A stretch of DNA of 64,000 nucleotides, taken from positions 1-64,000 of the forward strand of contig NZ_JAERRH010000007.1 of assembly GCF_016741855.1 (NCBI RefSeq). Direction: 5' to 3'. The translations under genes were made by a program, and so were the position numbers. The notes beneath the pieces are model-generated. The model had not been told where the DNA came from. It saw only the letters and a program-made list of their open reading frames with translations, and did no database searches. This document shows, piece by piece, positions 1 through 8,769 of this stretch (positions are counted from its first letter, which is position 1; the number at the start of each line of letters is the position of its first letter). The DNA comes from Streptomyces musisoli. Lineage in GTDB: Bacteria > Actinomycetota > Actinomycetes > Streptomycetales > Streptomycetaceae.

Positions 1-768
1 CGCCAGGAAATCTCCCAGTGCCCGGTTGAACTCCCGGGGGCGTTCCAGATTGGGCAGGTGGGCGGCGCCCTCGATGACATGCAGGGTGGAGTCGGGGAGG
101 GCCGCGTGCATGGCCTCGGCGTCGGCGACGGGGGTGTAGGTGTCGTCGGCGCCGACCAGGACGAGGGCGGGCACCGGCAGCCGGGCCAACAGCGCGCGGT
201 AGTCCGGGCGTTCGGCGCGGCCGCGCAGGGCCGCGGCGGCGCCCTCCGGCGCGGTGGCCGTCATCATGCGGTGCACATGGGCCTTGACGTCGGCGCCGGC
301 GTACGGGGCGACCATCTTCTCCAGCACCTCGTCGGCGTAGCCGCGCATGCCCTCGGCGAGCAGCCGGTCGGCCATGGCGTTGCGGCTCCTCCTGCCCTCG
401 GGGGTCTCGGCGGCCGGGAAGGTGTCGGCGAGGACGAGGCCCCGGATCCGGTCGCCGAGGCGGGCGGCGCACTCCATGACGATCTGCCCGCCCATGGACA
501 GCCCGGCGAGGACGAAGGTGTCCACGCCCAGGTGGTCCAGGAGGCCGGCGATGTCCTGGGCGTGGCGGGCGAGCGGGACCGTGCCGGGGGTCACGGGGGA
601 GGCGCCGTAGCCGCGCAGGTCGGGGGCGATCACCCGGCGGGTGGTGGCGAACTCCGTCAGCTGCGGGTGCCACATCGTGCGGTCGAAGGGGTGTCCGTGG
701 ACGAGGACGAGGGGAACCCGGGAGGTGAGTCCGGGGTTTTTGTCCTCGTGTGCGAGGAAGGCGGGCAT
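1..768 (-). CDS. alpha/beta hydrolase, C-terminus cut by window edge
   Basis: Reads right to left from an ATG at 768 and stays open to position 1, so 256 codons are seen and the stop lies outside. The fold is the alpha/beta hydrolase type. An N-terminal HGHPFD oxyanion-type loop is followed by the nucleophile elbow GLSMGG (serine nucleophile), the acid-containing stretch VGADD and a late histidine in GAAHLPN, so the triad is complete. The substrate cannot be told; small-ester or lactone hydrolases and 3-oxoadipate enol-lactonase-like enzymes share this layout. It is divergent from the MocR regulator at 856 and the two share an 87-bp promoter region carrying an 11-bp direct repeat, so it is probably that regulator's target (inference). 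Confidence 0.85.
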   Translation of the reverse strand, partial: MPAFLAHEDKNPGLTSRVPLVLVHGHPFDRTMWHPQLTEFATTRRVIAPDLRGYGASPVTPGTVPLARHAQDIAGLLDHLGVDTFVLAGLSMGGQIVMECAARLGDRIRGLVLADTFPAAETPEGRRSRNAMADRLLAEGMRGYADEVLEKMVAPYAGADVKAHVHRMMTATAPEGAAAALRGRAERPDYRALLARLPVPALVLVGADDTYTPVADAEAMHAALPDSTLHVIEGAAHLPNLERPREFNRALGDFLA

Positions 769-794
769 GTGACGACCCTAGGACCCTTCCGTCG

Positions 795-828
795 CTCGGT
801 GCAATAAAATCTTTGCCCTCGGTGCAAT
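795..828. promoter_or_regulatory. 11-bp direct repeat, candidate MocR operator
   Basis: CTCGGTGCAAT occurs at 795-805 and again at 818-828, 23 bp start to start, or about two helical turns. It lies in the 87-bp gap between the divergent hydrolase and MocR genes. MocR/GabR regulators are known to bind direct repeats in their own divergent promoters. Assigning this pair to the adjacent regulator is inference. Confidence 0.55.
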
Positions 829-855
829 TGAACGGCCCGGAGATCAGGGGGACTT

Positions 856-2202
856 GTGGACGACTACCGGCGCATCGCCGACCGGATCGCGACCGACATC
901 ACCGGCGGACGGCTCCGCCCCGGCCAACGGCTGCCGCCCCAGCGGGCGTTCGCGCGCCGGCACGGCATCGCGCCGTCGACGGCCGGCCGGGTCTACACCG
1001 AACTGGTGCGCCGCGGACTGGTGGTGGGCGAGGTCGGGCGCGGCACGTTCGTGCGGGCCACCGCGTTGGACGGGCAGCCGGGACACGCCCTCACCGAGGC
1101 GGCCGGCGCCCCGCCGGTGAACCTGGAGCTGAACTACCCCGCGGTGCCCGGCCAGTCGGAGCTGCTGGCCCCCGCCCTGGCCCCGCTGCTGCGGCCGGAC
1201 GCGCTCGGCCAGGCGCTGCGGCCGGCCGCCGCCGCGGGCACCCCGGCGGCCCGCGAGGCGGTGGCCGCCCTGCTCGCCCGGGGCGGGCTGCGCACCGGAC
1301 CGGAGCGGATCCTGTTCACCGGCAACGCCCGCCAGGCGATCGCCGCGGCCCTCGCCGCCCTCGTCCGGCCCGGCGGCCGGGTCGGCGTGGAACCGCTGAC
1401 CTACCCGCTGGTGAAGGAGATCGCGGCCCGCCTCGGCCTGGTCCTCGTCCCGCTCGCCACGGACGCCGCGGGACCGGTGCCCGAGTCCGTCGCCGCAGCC
1501 CACCGCAGCGCGCCGCTGTCCGCCCTCTATCTCCAGCCGACCCTGCACAACCCCACCTCGCGGACGACAGGGCCCGGACGGCTGCGGCAGCTGGCCGACG
1601 CCGTCCACAGGCTGGGGATACCGGTGGTCGAGGACCGGATCTGGTCCTTCCTGCACCCGGGCGGCACACCCCCGCTCGCCGCGCTCGCGCCGGATCTCGT
1701 GCACCTCGTCGACAGCCTGTCCAAGCGTGTCGCGCCCGGCCTCACCGTGGGCTTCGTCGTCACCCCGCAGGACCGGACCGAGGCGATGGCCCGGGCGGTC
1801 CGGTCCGGCGGGTGGAGCGCGGGAGCCTTCGCGCTGGAGGCGGCCGTGCGCTGGCTCGGCGACGGCACCGTGGACCGCCTGGTGGACGCCAAGCGGCAGG
1901 ACGCCCGGCGGCGGCAGCGGCTGGTCGCCGAGAAGCTGGCCGGCTTCGCCGTACGGTCCGATCCGGCCGCCTACTTCGCCTGGTGGGAGCTGCCCCCGCC
2001 GTGGCGGGCGGACACCTTCACGGCGGCCGCGCGGGCGCACGGCATCGCCGTCACACCGGGCACGGCCTTCTGCGTGGACCCCGGCCGGACCCCGGACGCG
2101 GTCAGGCTCGGGCTCGGGTCGGCCCCGGAGCCGGAGCTGGCGTGGGCGCTGGAGACCCTCGCCGGCCTCGCGCGGGACGGGGCAGCCGCAGGTACCGGGT
2201 GA
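856..2202 (+). CDS. MocR/GabR-family transcriptional regulator (GntR HTH + aminotransferase fold)
   Basis: 448 aa from a GTG at 856 preceded by AGGGGGA. Residues 1-70 form a GntR winged helix (GQRLPPQRAFARRHGIAPST then TAGRVYTELVRRGLV). Residues about 90-448 form a fold-type I aminotransferase domain with LQPTLHNPTS, EDRIWSF and a PLP-lysine context VDSLSKRVAPG. Such proteins act as regulators sensing PLP or an amine rather than as catalysts. It is divergent from the alpha/beta hydrolase, its likely target. Its 3' end overlaps the convergent membrane-protein gene by about 100 bp. Confidence 0.9.
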   Translation: MDDYRRIADRIATDITGGRLRPGQRLPPQRAFARRHGIAPSTAGRVYTELVRRGLVVGEVGRGTFVRATALDGQPGHALTEAAGAPPVNLELNYPAVPGQSELLAPALAPLLRPDALGQALRPAAAAGTPAAREAVAALLARGGLRTGPERILFTGNARQAIAAALAALVRPGGRVGVEPLTYPLVKEIAARLGLVLVPLATDAAGPVPESVAAAHRSAPLSALYLQPTLHNPTSRTTGPGRLRQLADAVHRLGIPVVEDRIWSFLHPGGTPPLAALAPDLVHLVDSLSKRVAPGLTVGFVVTPQDRTEAMARAVRSGGWSAGAFALEAAVRWLGDGTVDRLVDAKRQDARRRQRLVAEKLAGFAVRSDPAAYFAWWELPPPWRADTFTAAARAHGIAVTPGTAFCVDPGRTPDAVRLGLGSAPEPELAWALETLAGLARDGAAAGTG

Positions 2203-3028
2203 GCCAGGTGACGAGGGCCACGGCGACGCCGAGGCCGAGCAGCAGCCAGGCGGCCGTGCGCAGGGTGCCGGTGAGGGCGTCGTAGACCGCGCCCGCGGCC
2301 GGGTGGGAAACGCCGGCGGGCAGGCCGGCCAGGGTCAGGCCGCGGCCGACGGAGAGGGCGAGGGCGAGCAGCGCGCCGCCCAGGGCCGTGCCCAGGGCGG
2401 TGGCGACGACGGCCCGGCGCCGGCGGACGGCGAGGGCGATCCCGCCGACGGCGAAGGCGACGGACGCCACCGGCAGCCAGAAACCGGCGACTTCGAGCAC
2501 GTGGAACCCCTTTCGGAGCGTGGTCAGCCGGCCCGCCGGGAGCACGGCGACCGCGGTGTGCTCCACCGGGATGCGTGCGGCGAGCGGCACGTGGTCGTGC
2601 GTGAGCTGGCGTTTGACCTGGGCGGTGACGGGAGCCAGGTCGACCGTGACGGTGCGCTCGTCCTCCTCGCGCAGGGCGCGCAGGACGGCGTCGTGGGTGA
2701 CCCGGTTGCCGGTGTCCCAGGCCAGCCGGAAGGCCCGCGTCTGGGTGAAGGAGCGCACCGCGTCGTGCACGAACGGGCGGACCGAGCCGCGCATCGGGCG
2801 GACGTCCAGGTGCTGGTCCACCGCGCGCAGGATGCCGTCACCGACCGTGTCCACGACGGCCTCCCGCACGGCCGGGTCGGCGGCGAGCGGCGCCATCGTG
2901 GTGACGTAGCGGCCCGTGTCGGCCAGCCCGTACGCCGCCCAGGCCGCCAGCGCGCCGAACGGTACGAGGAGGCAGGACAGGGCGATCAGCACGGCCGACA
3001 GGGCGCTCCGGAGGCGGCGTGTGGGCAC
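2102..3028 (-). CDS. membrane protein of unknown function, four predicted TM segments
   Basis: About 308 aa if the GTG at 3028 is used; a TTG at 3040 adds four residues, and neither has an ideal ribosome site. One hydrophobic helix near the N-terminus (SALSAVLIALSCLLVPFGAL) is followed by an extracytoplasmic region of about 150 aa. Three more helices follow (near GFWLPVASVAFAVGGIAL, ATALGTALGGALLALAL and TAAWLLLGLGVAVALV), then a basic, Pro/Ala-rich tail. The layout matches actinobacterial integral membrane proteins of unknown role. The coding end runs about 100 bp into the convergent MocR gene, an unusually long tail-to-tail overlap, so the Pro/Ala tail may be dispensable. Confidence 0.75.
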   Translation of the reverse strand: MPTRRLRSALSAVLIALSCLLVPFGALAAWAAYGLADTGRYVTTMAPLAADPAVREAVVDTVGDGILRAVDQHLDVRPMRGSVRPFVHDAVRSFTQTRAFRLAWDTGNRVTHDAVLRALREEDERTVTVDLAPVTAQVKRQLTHDHVPLAARIPVEHTAVAVLPAGRLTTLRKGFHVLEVAGFWLPVASVAFAVGGIALAVRRRRAVVATALGTALGGALLALALSVGRGLTLAGLPAGVSHPAAGAVYDALTGTLRTAAWLLLGLGVAVALVTWLTRYLRLPRPARGRRGSPAPTPAPAPGPTRARA

Positions 3029-3341
3029 GTCTCCAGGCAAGGACCCCCGGGCCCCGCGCGCGAGCGGGAGGACTGCAATCGGGGGGCGGGAGAACCCCCT
3101 TGGCGGAACCGGCGTCCCGCGGGGATCCCGGAGGCGGTGTGCGCGCGGGCCGGGCCTCCGGTGGAGGGATCACCCGAACGGGTGTTTGCTGGTTCCGGGC
3201 GGTTCCGGCGCGTCCGGCGCTCCGGGTCGTGGGGCCGGGCCGCGTCCGGGAACCCGCTCCGACGAGGGGCCGGGGAACACAGGGGAACACGTGGGTCCCG
3301 GCCGGCCGGCCGGGACCCACGTATGACGCCGGTGCGCCCGT
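3029..3341. other. non-coding gap with one perfect hairpin
   Basis: About 310 bp between two minus-strand membrane-protein genes. The only clear structure is the 30-bp palindrome at 3291-3320, listed separately. The rest is GC-rich with short runs of GGGGAACAC and no supportable gene. Confidence 0.6.
3291..3320 (-). terminator. 30-bp perfect palindrome, probable transcription terminator
   Basis: GTGGGTCCCGGCCGG followed by its exact reverse complement gives a 15-bp arm hairpin. It starts about 20 bp past the stop of the minus-strand gene ending at 3342. No U-tract follows, which is common for Streptomyces terminators. Confidence 0.7.
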
Positions 3342-3863
3342 TCAGCGGATCCGTCGTCCGGAGGCGTCCTCCCGCGTGTAGTAGCGGTAGAAGCAGACGG
3401 CGAAGGTGATCGCTGCCACCGCCAGTGACATCAGCACCGACCGCACCAGGTCGTCGTGGCTGCCCTGGCCGGCGCCCTGGGTGGAGAGGAGGCTGCCGCT
3501 CTGGCTGTACAGGAAGCCGAACGCGCAGCCGGCGAACGCGGACCACAGCAGCGCGTGCACTTCCCGCGGCATCCGCGGGGCCAGCGCCAGCAGCGCCATG
3601 CACACCACCGCGAACACCAGCGCGCTGACGAAGCCGAGCAGCAGGTTCCAGCCGGTGATCTCGCCGCCGGACCGGTTGTTGGCCGCCACCCAGTAGCCGT
3701 AGACCAGACCCAGCACGACCGGCACGCCGATCCGTGCCATCGCGTGGGTGCGGGCATCGAACATGTCGGGCGGACGGGCGCGCGCACCGGTCTTCCGGCC
3801 CTCCACCCGGGGGGTGGGGCCGGGCCTGGGCATGCCGCCGGGCGCGGGTGCCGCTTGAGCCAT
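3342..3863 (-). CDS. small integral membrane protein, unknown function
   Basis: 173 aa from an ATG at 3863 with an AGGAG-type ribosome site upstream. The N-terminal 50 residues are Pro/Gly/Arg-rich and presumably cytoplasmic. Four hydrophobic helices follow: around IGVPVVLGLVYGYWVAAN, GFVSALVFAVVCMALLALA, HALLWSAFAGCAFGFLY and VLMSLAVAAITFAVCFYRYY. I do not recognise a named family. It is divergent from the SpoIIE-type phosphatase gene at 4018 with a 154-bp gap, and is followed by a strong hairpin at 3291-3320, so it looks monocistronic. Confidence 0.8.
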   Translation of the reverse strand: MAQAAPAPGGMPRPGPTPRVEGRKTGARARPPDMFDARTHAMARIGVPVVLGLVYGYWVAANNRSGGEITGWNLLLGFVSALVFAVVCMALLALAPRMPREVHALLWSAFAGCAFGFLYSQSGSLLSTQGAGQGSHDDLVRSVLMSLAVAAITFAVCFYRYYTREDASGRRIR

Positions 3864-4017
3864 GAGAGGACTCCTCTCTCCTCGCCCCCCGCTCTGCCCC
3901 CGGTACCAGGGCACACCGGGGGGCACGGCCTGGCAAGTCGGCCAGGAAGGTGACGAGTGCCCGGATGCGTGCCTGTCTCCCCCGTGTTTCTCTGAAAGAC
4001 ATGGAGGGCGGCCGGCC

Positions 4018-5190
4018 GTGACGGAGATGGAGTACGGGGGGCGCCGCCGACTGCTGTGGGTCCACGGGCGGAGCATCGCCTGGCTGCCGCCCCTGCTGCT
4101 GCTCGCCGGCGTCATCCTGCTGGACTTCGCCACGGGCGAGGACTTCCGGATCATCTCCTGGATCGTGCTGGTGCCGGGCATCGCCGCCGCGATCTGCGGG
4201 GTGTGGACGACGGCCGCCTACGGCGTGGTGTCCGTGGTGACGTACTTCGTCGTGGACAGCGCCTGGCCCGACCAGTACAAGGCCGGATTCGGCGACTTCC
4301 TCCTGGTCGCCCTCGGCGGCGCCCTGGCCACCCTCGCCGCCGCCGTGCGGGTGCGCCAGGAACGGCAGCTCCTGCACATCCGGGACATCGCCGAGACCAC
4401 CCGGCGTACCGTGCTGCGCCCGCTGCCGCCGCGCTGGGCCGGCCTGGAGCACGCGGGGGTGTATCTGGCCGCAGACGTCGACGCCCGGGTCGGCGGCGAC
4501 TTCTACGACATCCAGCCCGGCCCGCACGGCACCCGGGTCCTCGTCGGGGACGTGCAGGGCAAGGGCCTCGGCGCGGTGGAGGCCGCCGCCGCCCTGCTCG
4601 GCACCTTCCGGGAGGCCGGTTACCACGAGAAGGACCTCGCGACCGTCGCCGAGCGTCTGGAGATCCGGATGCTGCGCCACCGCTCCCACTCCACCGCGCT
4701 CGGCCACCACGACGGCGACCGTTTCGCCACCGCCGTCCTCGTCGCCTTCCCCGACGACGCCCCGGAGAGGATCGACATCGCGAACTTCGGCCACGAGCCC
4801 CCGCTCGTCGTCGGCCCGCACGGGGTCCGTGAGCTGCCCAGCGGTGACGGGGTGCCGCTCGGCCTCGGCGACCTCGCGGGCGGCCTGCCGCCCGTGCACC
4901 GGGTGCCGCTGGCAGCCGGCGAGACGCTGCTGCTGGTCACCGACGGGGTGACCGAGGCCCGCGACACGCCCGGCGAGTTCTACCAGCTGGCCCGCGAGGT
5001 CGAACGCGCGGTCCGGGCCGACCCGCGCCGGGCCGAGCCCCGGCGCCTGGTCCGCCGGGTCCGCGACGGCGTGCTGCGGCACAGCAGGGGCCGGCTGGAG
5101 GACGACACCACGATCTTCGCGCTGCGCCGGCTGACGGACGCCACGGGTGCTCCGGGCGAAGACCTCGAACAGGGACGTTTACGGTCCTGA
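4018..5190 (+). CDS. membrane-anchored SpoIIE/PP2C-type serine phosphatase
   Basis: 390 aa from a GTG at 4018 with GGAGGG nine bases upstream. Three N-terminal TM helices (about residues 20-110) precede a PPM/SpoIIE domain from about residue 145. Metal-binding motifs are visible: RVGGDFYD, VGDVQGKG, LLVTDGVTEARD and EDDTTIF. Such enzymes dephosphorylate anti-anti-sigma (STAS) proteins in partner-switching circuits; no STAS or anti-sigma kinase gene is adjacent. The third-last codon (5179-5181) is TTA, which needs the bldA tRNA in Streptomyces. It would not truncate the catalytic core but could slow completion of translation. Confidence 0.9.
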   Translation: MTEMEYGGRRRLLWVHGRSIAWLPPLLLLAGVILLDFATGEDFRIISWIVLVPGIAAAICGVWTTAAYGVVSVVTYFVVDSAWPDQYKAGFGDFLLVALGGALATLAAAVRVRQERQLLHIRDIAETTRRTVLRPLPPRWAGLEHAGVYLAADVDARVGGDFYDIQPGPHGTRVLVGDVQGKGLGAVEAAAALLGTFREAGYHEKDLATVAERLEIRMLRHRSHSTALGHHDGDRFATAVLVAFPDDAPERIDIANFGHEPPLVVGPHGVRELPSGDGVPLGLGDLAGGLPPVHRVPLAAGETLLLVTDGVTEARDTPGEFYQLAREVERAVRADPRRAEPRRLVRRVRDGVLRHSRGRLEDDTTIFALRRLTDATGAPGEDLEQGRLRS

Positions 5191-5299
5191 GGCGCCGGTT
5201 CGCAGCAGCAGCGGTTACGGTGCTGGCTGGAGAGCGGATCTACGGGGTCCTCGGGGCCGGAGGTTCCACGGGGTCCCCAGGGTGACAGGGGGAAGCACG

Positions 5300-6676
5300 A
5301 TGCCCGGAACCGTGCTGCTGCTCGCGGCCGCGCCGCTGGGCCGGGGGCGCCTGGTGGACGCGGCCGGTGTCCTGCCGGTGCTGGCCGCCGTCGCTCCCGC
5401 CGTGCTGTCCGGCACCGACACCGCGAACGTCGTGGAACTCGCCGATCCGCTGGAGCCGCAGGCCGTCCTCACCCGGCTGCGGGCCGCCGCGGCCGCCCCC
5501 GGACCGCTCACCGTGTACCTCACCGGGCAGCTGCACCTGGACCGCCGCCAGCACCTGCTCCACCTGGCCCTGGCCCGCACCACCCCCGCCACCGTCCGGT
5601 ACACCGCGCTCCCCTGGCAGTGGATTCGCGAGGAGCTGCGGCTGCGCTCCGCCGCGGACACCGCGCTCGTCGTCGATCTGCACGCCGACGCCGAGAGCTG
5701 GCGCCATGTCACCGAACGCGGTCTCGACTGCGGCCGCAACATCACGGTGTACGGCCGTGTCGCCGCGGCGGCGGCCGGGCGGCGTGGTCCGGCCGAGCCG
5801 GCCTACATGAAGACGGTGGCCACGCTGTTGCGCAGCGGCCACCGGCCGCCCCTGGACGCCCTCCACCAGCAGGCCCTGGCCCGGGTCCCGGAGGAGACGG
5901 CGGGCAACCTGCTCCTGGCCCACACCGGCGGGTACGCCCCGGGCTTCCCGACGGCCGGCGGGTTCGCGCCCGTGGCCGGTGCGGGTGGGTTCGGCGCGAG
6001 CGGGGGTGCGGTGCGGTCGCCGGGTGCGGGTGGCCCCGGCGGGGCGCCTTCGCCGTCGGCGGGTGCCGGGGGGTTCGATGTGAGCGGGGGTGCGGCGATG
6101 TCATCCGGTGCGGGTGGGCATGCGGTGACGTCGGTGGGTGTGGGTGCGGGTGCGGGTGTGGGTGCGGGTGCGGTCGGGGGCGGGGCGGGCTCGCCCGTCG
6201 CCGAGTCCGCCGCCGGGTTCCGGGGCGGTGACCTGGTTCCGGCACCCCGGCTAGCCGATCCGCACGCCGCCATCAGTGCCGCCGTGCAGTCCGGGCGGCA
6301 CCCGGAGGCCGATGCGATCGCCGCCCGGTACCAGGAGGACGCCGTGCGGGCGCACGGTGCCGGCTCCGAGCCGGCGCTGCACTGGAGCGAGGTCCGGGCC
6401 GATCTGGCGATGTTCGCGGGGGACCCGGTGCGCAGCTGCCGGGTCTGGCTGGCGGTGGCCGAGGCGCGGCTGGCCGCGGGGCAGGCGGTGGACGCGCCCG
6501 CCGTGGAGGCGGCCGTGGACCGTGCCCACCACCAGTGGGCCACCATCAAGGACGCGGCGCGGGCCCGTGAACTCGGGCCCGCGCTCGCGCAGTTGCGGCT
6601 CAGGGTGCCGGGGCGCCGGCGCGGCGCGCTGGAGAACGTCCAGCGGCAGCTCGGGCGGCTCCAGGCCGCCCGGTAG
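5300..6676 (+). CDS. hypothetical protein with glycine-rich linker and helical C-terminus
   Basis: 458 aa from an ATG at 5300 with AGGGGGAAG just upstream. Residues 1-215 form an alpha/beta domain of unrecognised family, with strands such as MPGTVLLLAAAPL, PLTVYLTGQLHLDRRQ and TALVVDLHADAESW; that last strand resembles the pattern before the active site in caspase-like folds, but no His-Cys pair is evident. Residues about 216-330 are a Gly/Ala/Val low-complexity linker. Residues about 335-458 are helical and TPR-like (HPEADAIAARYQEDAV). It is followed at 15 bp by a convergent secreted-protein gene. Function unknown. Confidence 0.75.
   Translation: MPGTVLLLAAAPLGRGRLVDAAGVLPVLAAVAPAVLSGTDTANVVELADPLEPQAVLTRLRAAAAAPGPLTVYLTGQLHLDRRQHLLHLALARTTPATVRYTALPWQWIREELRLRSAADTALVVDLHADAESWRHVTERGLDCGRNITVYGRVAAAAAGRRGPAEPAYMKTVATLLRSGHRPPLDALHQQALARVPEETAGNLLLAHTGGYAPGFPTAGGFAPVAGAGGFGASGGAVRSPGAGGPGGAPSPSAGAGGFDVSGGAAMSSGAGGHAVTSVGVGAGAGVGAGAVGGGAGSPVAESAAGFRGGDLVPAPRLADPHAAISAAVQSGRHPEADAIAARYQEDAVRAHGAGSEPALHWSEVRADLAMFAGDPVRSCRVWLAVAEARLAAGQAVDAPAVEAAVDRAHHQWATIKDAARARELGPALAQLRLRVPGRRRGALENVQRQLGRLQAAR
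6125..6180 (+). repeat. hexamer-type repeat inside the glycine linker
   Basis: GTGGGTGCGGGTGCGGGTGT-type hexamers in tandem encode a Val/Gly/Ala-rich stretch of the protein above. In-frame slippage here would only change linker length. Confidence 0.7.
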
Positions 6677-6690
6677 CCCCGGGCGGAGCC

Positions 6691-8655
6691 TTACCCGGTG
6701 AAGGTGAAGTACTTCCAGGCGCCGTGCGTCGTGGAGTTCACGCTGTCGCCGGAGGTGCCGTTGATGTACGACGAGCGGACCCGGAAGCGCCAGCCGACGT
6801 CCTCGCTGTGGTTCCCGGTGATGGTCACCTTGGAGACGCCGCCGGTGCCCAGCCTGAAGTACGCGGGGTCACCCGGGTACCAGCGGCCCTGGTAGTACAC
6901 CTCGAACTCGAACTTCTGCGCCCGGCCCGGGTAGTACGGCATCTTCGTGGTGATCAACGGGTTCTTGGTCTTGTGGAAGAAGTAGTACGTGTGGCCCCAC
7001 GCGGACTTCGCCCGGTAGTGGTTGGAGACCGACGTGGACACGCTGACCTTGGCGCCGACGGTGCTGGAGGCGGACGCGGACGTGTACCGGGAGTCGCCCT
7101 TGTACCTGGCGGTGACCTTGGTGTCCCGCCTCAGGTCCAGGGTGACCGACAGGTCGCCGTGGGAGTTGACCTTGCCGGTCTTCACCAGCTTGTTCGGCTT
7201 GTCGGCGCCGAACGGGTCGGCCCAGATCTCCACGGTGCGGTTCGAGTACGTCCTGCCGAGGTGCGCGGTGAACCTGACGTCCTTGCCGTACGAGTACACC
7301 TTGCCGTTGTTGCCGATCGTCAGCACCGGCTTGGCGCGGGAGACGGCGACCGAGTCGGCGCCCCTGGCCGGCGTGTGCGTGGCGTCGCCCTCGTACGTCA
7401 CCGTGTACGTGACCGTGCCGCCGGACTGGGGCGTGTCGGTGAAGCCGAACGCGCCGCCGCTGCCGAGCGGCTTGGTGCCGAGCAACTTGCCCTTCGGCGA
7501 CTCCCTGTCCGTGCGGGTCACCTTCAGCGGGGTGCCCGCGGGCAGGGCCAGCCCGGCGGTCAGCCTGCCGGTTACCTTGAGGGACTTGGCACGGGCCGCC
7601 GTCGTCGGGGCGTTCACCGTCAGCGTCGCCTCGTACTTGCGGGGCTCGTCGATCCGGTGCAGCTTGGTGGACTCGCCCGAGCCCGTCTGCACGAAGAGCT
7701 TCGCGCCGTCCGCGGACCAGCTGATGGCGTGCGCGCCCCACGGCATCCAGGAGTGGGAGACGTTGCGGACGCTGGGCTTGCCGGGGCCGCCCGTGAAGAC
7801 GTAGGTGTCACCGATGTCGTCGGTGTCCAGGACGGTGGCCGCGACGGTGCCGTCCGGGGCGATGCTCACCGTCTCCGGCTGGTCCTTGACCGGGTACGTG
7901 CGCACCTGGGCGAGGTCCGAGAGCCGGTACTCGGTCAGGGCGCGGGTGCCGGGGCCGGCGACCACGACGTTCTGGCCGTCCGGGGTGAGGGCCGCGTCCT
8001 TGTAGAAGCCGCCCTTGTCCTCGGTGACGCGGATGACCGGCGTGCCGGAGGAGATGTCGTACACGATGATGGGGCCCGAGCTGATGCCCGCGTCCAGCGC
8101 GAGCAGCGTGCCCGGGTTGTCCGGGTCGGCGTACAGCTTGGGCGGGCTGGCGAAGTCGTGGCCGGCGGCCAGGTCGAGGGTGACCACCGGGGTCTCGGCG
8201 GTCAGGTCGACCTTTCCGAGGCCCGACTCCCACTGGTCGCCGTAGCCGAACCAGAGCTTGCCGTCGGCGAAGGAGACGCTGGACGGCATGGTGCCCGCGC
8301 CGGTCGGGTATTCGGCGGTCTGCCGGAGCGTCGCGGTGTCGATCGCGACGATCTTGTCGGCGCCGTAGAGGGCCGCGTACAGCGTGTTGCCGTCCGGGCT
8401 CAGCTCGAGGTCCCTGACCTGCGGCAGGCCGGTGAGGGTGGTGCCGGTGTACTTGCCGGTGGCGTCGGTGACGACGATCCGGTTGTTGTACCGGTCGGCG
8501 AGGAAGATGTGCTGGTGGACGCCGTCCACCACGGTGTCGCCGGCGTCCGTGAGCGGAATCGGCCGGTCGGTGTCGGCGTACGACGGCACGGCCAGCGCCG
8601 TCGAGCCGATGAGGGCCGCCAGGGTGGTGGCGGCAAGGAGAGAGCGCTTGCGCAC
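6691..8655 (-). CDS. secreted beta-propeller protein with Ig-like repeats
   Basis: 654 aa from a GTG at 8655 with a GGGGGG run upstream; an in-frame GTG at 8697 is less likely because the shorter start gives a clean signal peptide (RKRSLLAATTLAALIGS, cleavage after PSYA). Residues about 30-330 are YncE/WD40-like propeller blades with repeats such as LELSPDGNTLYAALYG, ALTPDGQNVVVAG and SIAPDGTVAATV. Two Ig-like beta-sandwich repeats follow (TVTYEGDATHTPA and VTARYKGDSRYTSA). The last about 130 residues are rich in aromatics, suggesting a surface-binding domain. Probably an extracellular structural or binding protein; no catalytic motif is visible. Confidence 0.85.
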   Translation of the reverse strand: MRKRSLLAATTLAALIGSTALAVPSYADTDRPIPLTDAGDTVVDGVHQHIFLADRYNNRIVVTDATGKYTGTTLTGLPQVRDLELSPDGNTLYAALYGADKIVAIDTATLRQTAEYPTGAGTMPSSVSFADGKLWFGYGDQWESGLGKVDLTAETPVVTLDLAAGHDFASPPKLYADPDNPGTLLALDAGISSGPIIVYDISSGTPVIRVTEDKGGFYKDAALTPDGQNVVVAGPGTRALTEYRLSDLAQVRTYPVKDQPETVSIAPDGTVAATVLDTDDIGDTYVFTGGPGKPSVRNVSHSWMPWGAHAISWSADGAKLFVQTGSGESTKLHRIDEPRKYEATLTVNAPTTAARAKSLKVTGRLTAGLALPAGTPLKVTRTDRESPKGKLLGTKPLGSGGAFGFTDTPQSGGTVTYTVTYEGDATHTPARGADSVAVSRAKPVLTIGNNGKVYSYGKDVRFTAHLGRTYSNRTVEIWADPFGADKPNKLVKTGKVNSHGDLSVTLDLRRDTKVTARYKGDSRYTSASASSTVGAKVSVSTSVSNHYRAKSAWGHTYYFFHKTKNPLITTKMPYYPGRAQKFEFEVYYQGRWYPGDPAYFRLGTGGVSKVTITGNHSEDVGWRFRVRSSYINGTSGDSVNSTTHGAWKYFTFTG

Positions 8656-8769
8656 GCTGATTCGAACCCCCCGGAACGAATGAAGGCATGGGGCCACCCG
8701 GGCACGGCGATGTGCGAGTCCCCTGTGCGCGCCGTGTGTGCCTCGTGTGGCGGGTGCGCAAAGACTAGG

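Noticed and set aside
2388..2909. Plus-strand ORFs opposite the membrane protein at 2102-3028
   Set aside because: Shadow of a gene with clear TM helices; translations are Arg/Ser/Ala-rich without motifs.
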